Source of the DNA: Geobacter sp.
GTDB lineage: Bacteria; Desulfobacterota; Desulfuromonadia; Geobacterales; Geobacteraceae
Assembly: GCA_003314535.1 (NCBI GenBank)
Contig: POSG01000008.1
Location: 62,001 to 126,000 of the forward strand
Direction of reading: 5' to 3'
Length of the DNA: 64,000 bases
Positions 20,231-27,790 of the stretch are shown here, in pieces. Under the pieces are notes generated by a model. That model searched no databases, was not told where the DNA came from, and was given only the letters and a program-made list of their open reading frames with translations. The position numbers and the translations under genes are program-made. Position 1 is the stretch's first letter; each line of letters opens with the position of its first letter.

Positions 20231-20315
20231 GTTTAGCAGTGGTAAACTTTTTGTTTTACAGCGAGTTTAGCATTTCTAAACTTTTTGTCAAACAGGTTGT
20301 TTAGTGATTCTAAAC
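20231..20315. promoter_or_regulatory. Triple operator and promoter of the XRE-cupin regulator
   Basis: Three 17-bp palindromes of the form GTTTAG-N5-CTAAAC lie at 20231-20247 (right half GGTAAAC), 20265-20281 and 20299-20315, each shifted by exactly 34 bp. On the minus strand TTGACA and TAAACT, spaced 16 bp, overlap the middle operator, so binding should block the promoter. Confidence 0.8.
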
Positions 20316-20493
20316 TATCTGTTTAATAATTTTTCGGCAGGGGGCGGTTTATACTACAAATACAGGTCGTTGTCAACATTTTTCACCCAGCCTGATGCAG
20401 GCAAAGGGATGGTGGGGTGGGATGGAAGATTCCAGGGGGGAATAGTCCTTCTGAAAGAATATGCAGCCATGGAAAAACCTGCCCGTTTTTCGT

Positions 20494-21183
20494 TCAGCTG
20501 GCCAGTTCCAGGCCTGAACTGCGGACAGCAGGGAAGACATGGATTTTTTTCATGCCATGCTCGAGGAAGAGTATCTCATCGGCCAGCTTCTGCATCTCCC
20601 GGCGGCTGTGGGTTACCAGCACGAAGGGGATCTTCCACACCTGCTGCAGCTGTTTCAGCTCGATCTGGAGATTTTTCCTGTTCCCATGGTCCAGGGCCGA
20701 GAGCGGTTCGTCCAGCAGCAGGAGCTCCGGTTCCACCATCAGGGCCCGGGCAAGGGCGATCCGCTGCTTTTCACCGCCGGAAAGCTGGCAGGGATATCTG
20801 TGCTGGAGATGGGCCACCTTGAGCATTTCCATCACGTCCAGGGCGCCGATCCTGTATTGTTTGCCCTTTTTGCAATGGCTCGGGATGCCGTACATTACGT
20901 TGTCCTTTACCGTCAGGTGCGGAAACAGTGCGTAATCCTGGAAGACATAGCCGATGCGCCGGTTCCTGGCCGGAACGTTTATACCGTCGCCGGACGAGAA
21001 AAACACGCGTTCGTCCAGCGAGATTCTGCCTTCGTCAGGCTGCTGCAGGCCGGCTATGCAGTTCAGCACCGTGGTTTTCCCCGATCCCGACGGTCCGAAA
21101 AGAACCAGGATGCCCCTGTCGAACTCGAATGATATGTCGACGGTGAAACCGGGATGTTTTTTAAGAATCTCCACTTTCAGCAT
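20494..21183 (-). CDS. modC: Molybdate/tungstate ABC transporter ATPase, short form
   Basis: This is the ATP-binding subunit of an oxyanion importer. Walker A is FGPSGSGKTT near residue 30, the Q-loop is FQDYALFP, the signature is LSGGEKQR and Walker B is LLLDEPLSALD. At 229 residues it lacks the C-terminal MOP/TOBE regulatory domain of E. coli ModC, so transport may not be trans-inhibited by bound anion. It overlaps modB by 23 bases and is last in the long minus-strand Mo operon. No substrate-binding ModA is encoded in the window. Confidence 0.88.
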   Translation of the reverse strand: MLKVEILKKHPGFTVDISFEFDRGILVLFGPSGSGKTTVLNCIAGLQQPDEGRISLDERVFFSSGDGINVPARNRRIGYVFQDYALFPHLTVKDNVMYGIPSHCKKGKQYRIGALDVMEMLKVAHLQHRYPCQLSGGEKQRIALARALMVEPELLLLDEPLSALDHGNRKNLQIELKQLQQVWKIPFVLVTHSRREMQKLADEILFLEHGMKKIHVFPAVRSSGLELAS

Positions 21184-21862
21184 TGCCGGGACTCCCTTTT
21201 TTCCAGGAATGCATCTTGCTCCTGGACCACCAATTCAGCCAGAATACCGCCGCGAATGACAGAATCGTAATCACCATGACCAGATTTCGGGCAGCGGAGG
21301 TATCGCCCGACTCCACTGCAAAATAGATTGCAAGTGGAATTGTCTGGGTCTTTCCGGGGATGTTCCCCGCGACCATGAGAGTGGCGCCGAACTCGCCCAG
21401 CGCGCGGGCGAATGAGAGCACCAGCCCGGCCAGGATTCCGGGCCAGGCCAGCGGCAGGGTCACGGTGAGGAATATGCGCAACTCCCTGGCGCCAAGGGTA
21501 CGGGCTGCCTGTTCCAGGGAAATGTCTACAGCGGCGAAGGCAGCTTTGGCGCTCTGGTACATGAGGGGAAAGGACACCACTGCCGATGCGATGACCGCCG
21601 CCCACCAGGTAAAGACCAGCTGCACGTCGAAGGCCTCCAGCAGGAAGGCTCCGACGGGTCCTCTCTTGCCCAGGAGGATCAACAGGCCATAGCCGAGCAC
21701 AGTTGGCGGAAGCACCATGGGAAGAATGATAAGAGATTCCAGCAGGTTCTTGCCCGGAAATTCCTTTCGGGCCATGGTGCGGGCAACCGCAAGGCCGACG
21801 ACGAAATCCACCGCAACAGCGACCAGCGCTACCTTCAGGGACAGGATTATGGGATCGAGCAT
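21161..21862 (-). CDS. modB: Molybdate/tungstate ABC transporter permease
   Basis: The 233-residue membrane protein starts MLDPIILSLKVALVAVAVDF and has about five membrane segments. The ABC-coupling EAA-like loop reads EQAARTLGARELRIFLTVTLPLAWPGILAG, and the start region matches ModB permeases (LPTVLGYGLLILLG-type turn near PPTVLGYGL). I chose the ATG at 21862, preceded by GGAG. It works with the adjoining ModC. The substrate is inferred as molybdate or tungstate from family and from the Mo-enzyme operon it closes. Confidence 0.9.
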   Translation of the reverse strand: MLDPIILSLKVALVAVAVDFVVGLAVARTMARKEFPGKNLLESLIILPMVLPPTVLGYGLLILLGKRGPVGAFLLEAFDVQLVFTWWAAVIASAVVSFPLMYQSAKAAFAAVDISLEQAARTLGARELRIFLTVTLPLAWPGILAGLVLSFARALGEFGATLMVAGNIPGKTQTIPLAIYFAVESGDTSAARNLVMVITILSFAAVFWLNWWSRSKMHSWKKGSPGNAESGDS

Positions 21863-21979
21863 GGTCTCCACTCCGGACGCATAACCATGGATGAAAATCG
21901 GGCGCCACAAATTCTCAAACCGTTCCCCCATTCAGAAATGAAGGAACGGTATTCCAATAACATTTCATTATCGACTGCG

Positions 21980-22630
21980 TCAAGTTACGGAGCACTCTGC
22001 AAGGCCGTCAAACGGCGGAAGATTCACGGCATCCACCCTTATCGGCCCGCCCCCCCTGCCGAGAATGTTCAGGCAGCAATAATCCTGGCCAATCAGGAAA
22101 AGGTTTTGCAGCGGCATGCCCAGGACATGGCTCAGTATGGCCCGATTTACGCCGGCATGCCCGACAACCAGGACCGTCCCCTCTTCACGGCCGGAAATGT
22201 CCCGGAACACGGGTACCACCCGGTTGAGAAGATCCGCGAAGCTTTCTCCCCCGGGCGGGCGATGGCTGTCGGGGTTCATACCCCTTTCCGTGTACTCTGC
22301 CGGCTGGCGGGCGCGCACATCAGCCATTGCCAGACCTTCCCAGTCCCCCATCGAGATCTCCCTCAATCCTTCAAGGGGGGTGACCAGATTCTCTCTCCCG
22401 GCCATGATTATCCCTGAAGTTTGCATCGAACGTGCCAGGTTGCTGCAGAAAACCCGGCTGAACCGGATGGATGAGAGCTTGGCGCGCCACCATTCCGCCT
22501 GTGCCCTGCCACGGTCGTTGAGGGGGTCATCGGATTGGCCGATGTATCTCTTTACGCAGTCCTTCCTGGAATCTCCGTGCCGCATGAGAAAGATCCGGCC
22601 CGATGGAGACCTGTCACCGGCAATGTTCAT
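21980..22630 (-). CDS. Histidine phosphatase (CobC/phosphoglycerate mutase-like)
   Basis: The 216-residue protein has the phosphatase motif LMRHGDS near residue 15, the second catalytic His in VVGHAGVNRAILS, and the Glu-containing GLREISMGDWEGL. Such enzymes remove phosphate from small molecules; CobC acts in cobamide synthesis. The position inside a Mo-enzyme operon, overlapping the nucleotidyltransferase gene by four bases, suggests a cofactor- or nucleotide-related substrate rather than cobamide. The 117-bp gap to modB is part of the same operon. Confidence 0.85.
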   Translation of the reverse strand: MNIAGDRSPSGRIFLMRHGDSRKDCVKRYIGQSDDPLNDRGRAQAEWWRAKLSSIRFSRVFCSNLARSMQTSGIIMAGRENLVTPLEGLREISMGDWEGLAMADVRARQPAEYTERGMNPDSHRPPGGESFADLLNRVVPVFRDISGREEGTVLVVGHAGVNRAILSHVLGMPLQNLFLIGQDYCCLNILGRGGGPIRVDAVNLPPFDGLAECSVT

Positions 22631-23778
22631 GGCCGGCTGCCTTGAGGGGCGCCCAGTCCGTCTGCTGCCATCGCACTGCTAACCGAACAGCCCAACTGCC
22701 GCTCGATGCGCGAGCGGATTGCCCTTGCATTCTCGAGCCGCTCCCGAACCGCCCTGGCGGCTGCCGGATCGGACTCATGTGTCACCAGACGCTGGGCAAA
22801 CCGTTCCTCGACGGTAACGTACCTGTCCCTCCTCGTCATCTTGTCCGCGAGGTAGAGCACCTCGCGTTCGCCGATGGGCTCACCGTCCCTCACCACCATG
22901 TCCATGTGGACCGCGACGACTTCGGCAACGGGGCCATAGCCCAATCCTTTCAACATCGCCGCGCCTTCCAGCGCATGGTTTTTGCTGCCCCTTGCCACAT
23001 CATGCAGCAGGGCTGCTGCAGCCAGCAGATCCAGGTCGAGGCTGCAACCGGCCCGGTTGAGCTTCCGCGCCAGGGAGAGGGCGAGCCGGGAGACGGCACG
23101 GGAGTGCTCTATCAGCGGCGCTTCCGCGGCAAACTTTTTCGCGAGAAGAGCCTCGCATTCCGCAATGGTTGGAATCGCCCTGTTCAGCATGAAGGCATTG
23201 AGCCTGGCGTAATCCTCGGGCGTGTCCATATCGCGAAGGATGCCTTCGTCGCCGGTCTCCACGTCAAGGGAATCGCCGTTGTTTCGGTTCAAAACCGGCT
23301 TCAGCCCGCCCTCGCCGTTCCATTCGAGGATCTCGTCACGATAGCGCGCTGCGATGAGGGGCGGATGGCCGCGCCTGCCGTTGCAGACGGGATATGCGAT
23401 TCCGTTGACGCCGTTTCGATAGGCCCGCAACAGTGCAATGACAGTATCACTCCTTACCAGCGGAATATCCACCGGGAGGAGAAAAAAAGCCTCCACGTCA
23501 TCCTCGAGGCTTGCCACACCGGCAACGATGGAACTGAACATGCCTTCACGGTAGCGGTCATTCAACACCGGCTGCACCTGCAGCCGGTCGAGCACCGGCA
23601 GCAGTTCCTCCGCACGGTGCCCGACCACGACACGGACATCGTCAATGCCGGCGCCGCGGAACAGGGCAACCGCCCGCTCGATGACGGTCGTATCCCCCAG
23701 GGGGAGGAGCGGCTTGAACTCCCCCATGCGGGAAGAGTATCCGGCCGAGAGTATTATGGCCGAGATCCTTCCCTCCAT
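22627..23778 (-). CDS. MobA/MocA-like nucleotidyltransferase fused to an HD domain
   Basis: Residues 1-~200 are an NTP-transferase with LSAGYSSRMGEFKPLLPL, LPVDIPLV and RRGHPPLI, closest in style to MocA, the enzyme that attaches CMP to molybdopterin for xanthine-dehydrogenase-family enzymes. Residues ~220-370 form an HD phosphohydrolase domain (EHSRAVSRLALSLA, LLHDVARG, HMDMV). As far as I recall, the same fusion is known as the DVU_1551 family in Desulfovibrio. It probably makes the cytosine dinucleotide cofactor for the aldehyde oxidoreductase of this locus. The function of the HD part is unknown. It is flanked by XdhC and the phosphatase with almost no spacing. Confidence 0.85.
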   Translation of the reverse strand: MEGRISAIILSAGYSSRMGEFKPLLPLGDTTVIERAVALFRGAGIDDVRVVVGHRAEELLPVLDRLQVQPVLNDRYREGMFSSIVAGVASLEDDVEAFFLLPVDIPLVRSDTVIALLRAYRNGVNGIAYPVCNGRRGHPPLIAARYRDEILEWNGEGGLKPVLNRNNGDSLDVETGDEGILRDMDTPEDYARLNAFMLNRAIPTIAECEALLAKKFAAEAPLIEHSRAVSRLALSLARKLNRAGCSLDLDLLAAAALLHDVARGSKNHALEGAAMLKGLGYGPVAEVVAVHMDMVVRDGEPIGEREVLYLADKMTRRDRYVTVEERFAQRLVTHESDPAAARAVRERLENARAIRSRIERQLGCSVSSAMAADGLGAPQGSRP

Positions 23779-23779
23779 C

Positions 23780-24832
23780 TCAGAAACCTATCTGCGATCT
23801 CACCATGATGAGCTGGGCGACGATGCTCACGGCGATCTCTTCGGGTGTTTCGGCATGTATGTCGAGCCCGATGGGATTGTGCACCCTTTTCAGGTCGTCT
23901 TCAGTGAACCCCTTTCCCATGAGCTCCTCGTACAGCAGGTGCTGCTTCCTCTTGCTGCCGATCATGCCTATGTAGCCCGCCCTGGTGCGGAGCGACTGCT
24001 TCAGGACCGTTTTGTCATGGAGATGCCCGCGCGTTACGATCACCAGGTAACTGTCCTGTTCGATCTCCAGGCCTTCGAAGAGGTTTTCGTAGGACGGGAC
24101 GACCATGATCTGGTCCGCCTTGGGAAAACGCTCCTTGTTGGCGAATTCCTCCCGGTCGTCTAGAACCACGGTGCGGAAATCCACCATGGCCGCCAGTTCG
24201 GCAACGGGGCGGGACACATGCCCCGCTCCGAACAGGTAGACCGTGCCGGGCATAAAAGTGGGCTCGACGAAGAATCTGTTCCCTTCCACTGAAACGACCA
24301 CCGGGCTCTTCTTCAGGGCCGACTCCGCGGTCAGGCGCGGAATCCAGGTTTCGTGCCCCGGGAAACTCCCCAGCTCCGGCTTGTCCCGCCGCACCAGGCA
24401 GTACTCCATGCGGGGCACTGTGTCGCCTTTGGTATCCAGCGATTTGATGAGATAGCCCTTCTTCCCTTCCTGGAGGGATGTCACCAGCTGCCGCATCTCT
24501 TTGGCCCCCTCCGGAGTTGCAGCCAGAAATTCCACCAGGAACTCCAGGCGTCCCCCGCAGATCATCTGGTCAGTGGTGGCTGCATCCTCACCGGTGAGAT
24601 CGACGGTCACGACCCGCGCTTTCCGGCTTTCGAAAATTTCACGGGCCAGTTTCTGCATCTCGAACTCGACCAGGCCGCCGCCGATGGAACCGATGATGGA
24701 TCCGTCCCGGCGGACGAACATCTTCGACCCCACGGAACGGGGTGTCGAGCCTGCGTGCTTGATGATGGTGGCCTGGACCAGGTCCTCGCCGCCTTCCAGA
24801 ATATGGCAAATACCCTGCAGTTGCTTGAGCAT
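23780..24832 (-). CDS. xdhC: XdhC/CoxI family Mo-cofactor insertion/sulfuration protein
   Basis: XdhC proteins bind molybdenum cofactor, help install its terminal sulfido ligand and hand it to xanthine-dehydrogenase-family apoenzymes. The 350-residue protein has the N-terminal XdhC_CoxI domain (IIKHAGSTPRSVGSKMFV, GSIGGGLVE, CGGRLEFLVE) and a C-terminal Rossmann domain (YLFGAGHVSRPVAELA). The adjacent nucleotidyltransferase supplies the expected partner, and the client is most likely the aldehyde oxidoreductase at 30288. Confidence 0.93.
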   Translation of the reverse strand: MLKQLQGICHILEGGEDLVQATIIKHAGSTPRSVGSKMFVRRDGSIIGSIGGGLVEFEMQKLAREIFESRKARVVTVDLTGEDAATTDQMICGGRLEFLVEFLAATPEGAKEMRQLVTSLQEGKKGYLIKSLDTKGDTVPRMEYCLVRRDKPELGSFPGHETWIPRLTAESALKKSPVVVSVEGNRFFVEPTFMPGTVYLFGAGHVSRPVAELAAMVDFRTVVLDDREEFANKERFPKADQIMVVPSYENLFEGLEIEQDSYLVIVTRGHLHDKTVLKQSLRTRAGYIGMIGSKRKQHLLYEELMGKGFTEDDLKRVHNPIGLDIHAETPEEIAVSIVAQLIMVRSQIGF

Positions 24833-24838
24833 GCTAAC

Positions 24839-26173
24839 TTACCTCTCCTCTCTGCTGTCGATTATTTTTCTCTTGATGCTGCCGGTGGATATCCAGTTCT
24901 CTGAGCTGGCGCGGATGGGCGCAATGGAAAACCGCCGGCTGTCCACCGCCGCACGGATGGCCGGGATTGCTTCAAGGCTTTTCGCGGCGAGACTGCACAG
25001 CTCCGGCACAGGATCGTCTCCGCAGTAAACCGTGACCACCATGGCGTCGGTTGTGCCGTTCCCGGATATCTCCACCCGGAAGTTCAGGAGCCCCGGCAAC
25101 GGGAACAGCGCTTCGTCCAGGTCGGCAACGGTCAGGACGGAATCACCACACAGCCGGATGCCTCCCGCCAACCTTCCCTTCACCCATTCCAGGCGTTTCA
25201 GGACCGTTCCGCAGGGGCACGGGGCAGTGACGAACCGGGACAGGTCACCGGTGCGGTAGCGCACCAGCGGCATCCCTCTGCGTGTCAGCGTGGTGAACAC
25301 GACTTCACCTGTTTCGCCGTCCGGCACAGGCTTGCCGGTATGCGGATCGATTATCTCGAAGAGCAGATCGGCTTCCCGAATGTGATATCCGCACAGAGCC
25401 CTGCAGTCCACCGCAGCGCCAAGGCCCATTTCGGTCATGCCGTAGTGGTTGAATACAGCGCAGCCCCATGCGCTTTGAATCTCGCTCACGATGGCCGTCG
25501 GAACATAGTCGGCGCTCAAAAGGACGCTTTTGATCATTCCCTTCGGTATGGCCCGGGCATCCCTGTGCCGCACCAGGCCCAGCACCTGCACGGGGATGCC
25601 GATCAGGCAGTCCGCCTCATTTTCCACGATCCCGGCAATGGTCCTGCCGCTGTCCAATACAATCCCGTGCGGAATCCCCCGGACATCCATCCGCCTAAGG
25701 GCCTTTACCATCAGGTCGCCGATAGTGCCGTGCCTATCGCCCGGCATGAGAATCATCACGCGCTGCCCGGGACGAACCAGGGCCTTCATGCCGTGATGGA
25801 AAAGGTCGGTGGTCAGCTCCAAGTCATCCTCGGTGAAATGGATCCGCTTGGCATCGGCGGTCGTCCCGGAGGTGTTCAGCGTGACGACGCGGGAAATCTC
25901 GTCCCGTGATACGCACAGGAAACGAAGGTCGTTTTCCTGGATGTCCCCCGCAGTGGTAAAGGGGAGATGCGCGATGTCAGCGAGTTCCCTGATTTCGCTG
26001 CCGCGCACCCCACCCAGGAGCTCCCGGTAAAAGGGGCTATGGGCGCGGACGTAGTCCACCGTCTTCCGCAGTTTCGCCAGTTGGTGCCGGTCGATCTCCC
26101 TGCGCAAATCGGCCCCTGTGGCTGACGTGCCGATTTTTGCCCTTATCCAGGGCTCCAGTGGGGTTAATTCCAT
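24839..26173 (-). CDS. Adenylate-forming ligase, PaaK-like (DVU_1553 family)
   Basis: The 444-residue protein resembles phenylacetate-CoA ligase: NTSGTTADAKRIHFT (phosphate loop), NHYGMTEMGLG, ETGEVVFTTLTRRGMPLVRYRTGDL and a C-terminal Lys in STGSIKRK. CPCG is also present. It should activate a carboxylic acid as acyl-AMP, and possibly form a thioester. The ATG at 26173 has AAGGAG two bases upstream; a GTG at 26395 would add 74 residues and cannot be excluded. As I recall, the family recurs beside this Mo aldehyde oxidoreductase in Desulfovibrio. The true substrate, whether metabolite or cofactor part, is unknown. Confidence 0.82.
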   Translation of the reverse strand: MELTPLEPWIRAKIGTSATGADLRREIDRHQLAKLRKTVDYVRAHSPFYRELLGGVRGSEIRELADIAHLPFTTAGDIQENDLRFLCVSRDEISRVVTLNTSGTTADAKRIHFTEDDLELTTDLFHHGMKALVRPGQRVMILMPGDRHGTIGDLMVKALRRMDVRGIPHGIVLDSGRTIAGIVENEADCLIGIPVQVLGLVRHRDARAIPKGMIKSVLLSADYVPTAIVSEIQSAWGCAVFNHYGMTEMGLGAAVDCRALCGYHIREADLLFEIIDPHTGKPVPDGETGEVVFTTLTRRGMPLVRYRTGDLSRFVTAPCPCGTVLKRLEWVKGRLAGGIRLCGDSVLTVADLDEALFPLPGLLNFRVEISGNGTTDAMVVTVYCGDDPVPELCSLAAKSLEAIPAIRAAVDSRRFSIAPIRASSENWISTGSIKRKIIDSREER

Positions 26174-26274
26174 CTCCTTACCTTCTCGGACAATGCCGTT
26201 GTAAACACGGTTTTCTTCAGGCATGGGCCGAGACCTGCCATGTTTCAACAAACCAGGCAGGTCTGCTTCGAATA

Positions 26275-26400
26275 TCACGGGGTCCAGGCATCTTGAGAAG
26301 TGATGCAGGAAACGGAAAACATCCGCGTCCTTACCTGCTCCGGAAACCGGTCGTGAGTTTCGTAGCCCGGCATTCTCTGCGGGGACCCGCAACACTCCAT
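26275..26400 (-). CDS. Possible 41-residue ORF coupled to the C-GCAxxG gene
   Basis: A frame starting at the TAATG overlap with the previous stop reads MECCGSPQRMPG and ends DAWTP, with paired cysteines at the N terminus. It fills the only roomy gap of the operon (26174-26399). There is no family match I can recognise and no strong ribosome site of its own, so it could equally be noncoding or part of a longer ligase. Confidence 0.25.
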   Translation of the reverse strand: MECCGSPQRMPGYETHDRFPEQVRTRMFSVSCITSQDAWTP

Positions 26401-26837
26401 TACCTGCCCTCGAACAGGTCGAATTCGTTTTCCACCAGGATATCAATGACCTTCTGGTAAGTTGCGGCCACCACGCCCCCGCAGCGCTCGTTCCGGAGCG
26501 CGCCCTCCTCCGATATGGCATCGCAGCTGATGCCGCCATACTGTCCCTCGTAGGTATCCCTGAACCAGTCCCCCAACTCATGGAGCATTCCCATGAGGCG
26601 GAAATGCTCTTCCTCATCATCGGCGCCCTTTCCGGCATACAGCGACAGGATGCAGGCGCCACCGGTCAACGCACCGCAAGCATCGCCGATGCCGACACCG
26701 AAGGCCAGTCCGGCCATGGCCCTGACCAGGTCGGGGTTGGTCTTTTCCATGTTCTCCAAAGCAAGGAGCATCATTATCTGGCTGCAGTAGTATCCCTTGG
26801 CTTTCAATTCCATCATGCGAAACAACATCTCATCCAT
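26400..26837 (-). CDS. C-GCAxxG-C-C family redox-type protein (DVU_1555-like)
   Basis: The 145-residue protein has the family pattern: a Cys in GYYCSQIMMLL, the core GIGDACGALTGGACILSLYAG, and later Cys residues in GGISCDAI and ERCGGVVAATY. Such proteins are thought to bind a metal or iron-sulfur centre or act as thiol electron carriers; none of this is proven for this subgroup. The ATG at 26837 follows GGGAGGG and overlaps the end of the methyltransferase gene. Its place in the Mo operon suggests a role in redox delivery or cofactor maturation. Confidence 0.85.
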   Translation of the reverse strand: MDEMLFRMMELKAKGYYCSQIMMLLALENMEKTNPDLVRAMAGLAFGVGIGDACGALTGGACILSLYAGKGADDEEEHFRLMGMLHELGDWFRDTYEGQYGGISCDAISEEGALRNERCGGVVAATYQKVIDILVENEFDLFEGR

Positions 26838-27600
26838 GGAATGTCCCTCCCTTGGCAATTTTTTTGGCAACAAGCAGGTAATATCCGGGGCGAGAGACAG
26901 CCGGGCCGGATGTGCCTGAGCATACTGAATCGAAAATATTGCACAGCTCATGAATCTCAGCCAGGGATCCGCCGTTGAGAATCAGTTGCCCCGCCAATTC
27001 CCTGAGATGCCGGGTATGATCTTCCCAGGCGATGATGCGGAATCCCGGGTTTTCCAGGAGTTCCTCGATGAAGACACGGGTGCGGAGGATAGAAGCGCAT
27101 CCTCCCGCGCCGGCCGGGATGCCGCAACAGCCCTCGATTGACGAGCGGCTGTAGATATCGCTTAGTATCAGGAACCCATCGTTTTGAAGGATGCGGTAGA
27201 ACTCCCCGATCGCCCGTTCCGGTTCCGGAACGATGGAAAGGACGCACTCGCACAGCACACCGTCACAGCAACCATCGGCCAGGGGAAGGGCTTCGGCCCG
27301 CGCTTGCGCAAAAGGGATTTTTTTCGCACATCCGGCATTCCGGATGAGCTTTCCGGAAAGGTCAAACCCCAGGGCCTTTAACCGGTGGCTTTCCCGAAGG
27401 TACGCAACTGAAGCGCCGGTGCCGCACCCCACATCGGCAATGCGCGCTCCGGGGGTGAATCCGCACAGGGAAAGGCCCCTCTCCGTAAGGGGAAATCCGC
27501 CGGGCCGGAGCAGCGGCCCCGTGACGGCGCGCAAAGAAGCCGATTCATGCAAAGAGGATAGTGCCTGAATCGGCGCGTTGTCTTCCCTACTTGTCTTCAA
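26830..27600 (-). CDS. SAM-dependent methyltransferase (DVU_1556-like)
   Basis: This is a class I methyltransferase with the SAM-binding motif IADVGCGTGASVAYL near residue 50, acidic motif II (GFDLSGKLI), and motif IV region LCECVLSIVPEPERAIGE. No ATG is available near the start of the domain; a TTG at 27600, inside the end of the preceding gene, gives 256 residues and suggests translational coupling. The target is unknown. Several cysteines (EGCCGIPAGAGGCAS) are unusual. Conserved neighbours suggest it modifies a metabolite or cofactor used with the aldehyde oxidoreductase. Confidence 0.8.
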   Translation of the reverse strand: MKTSREDNAPIQALSSLHESASLRAVTGPLLRPGGFPLTERGLSLCGFTPGARIADVGCGTGASVAYLRESHRLKALGFDLSGKLIRNAGCAKKIPFAQARAEALPLADGCCDGVLCECVLSIVPEPERAIGEFYRILQNDGFLILSDIYSRSSIEGCCGIPAGAGGCASILRTRVFIEELLENPGFRIIAWEDHTRHLRELAGQLILNGGSLAEIHELCNIFDSVCSGTSGPAVSRPGYYLLVAKKIAKGGTFHG

Positions 27601-27790
27601 GGATACGTTCGACTTCAGCCATTCTTCCCAAAGCCAGGCTTTCCGGAACCAGCACGACATCGCATGCAGCGCATGCCGGCAGGTCTACCTCGAAGTTGCC
27701 CTTCTCATAGGAAAAGAACACCTTGGTGAGTTGAAGGTCCCCTCCACAGGATGCGCATTTCCAGGCTGCCGCCTCTTGAGAGAAATTCAT
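27587..27790 (-). CDS. Small CxxC redox or zinc protein (DVU_1557-like)
   Basis: The 67-residue protein has two CxxC pairs, KCASCGG near residue 11 and ACAACD near residue 40, and looks like a rubredoxin-sized metal knuckle. It overlaps the upstream oxidoreductase stop by four bases (ATGA) and the methyltransferase start. A role as a one-metal electron carrier or zinc scaffold in the same complex is plausible but unproven. Confidence 0.8.
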   Translation of the reverse strand: MNFSQEAAAWKCASCGGDLQLTKVFFSYEKGNFEVDLPACAACDVVLVPESLALGRMAEVERILEDK

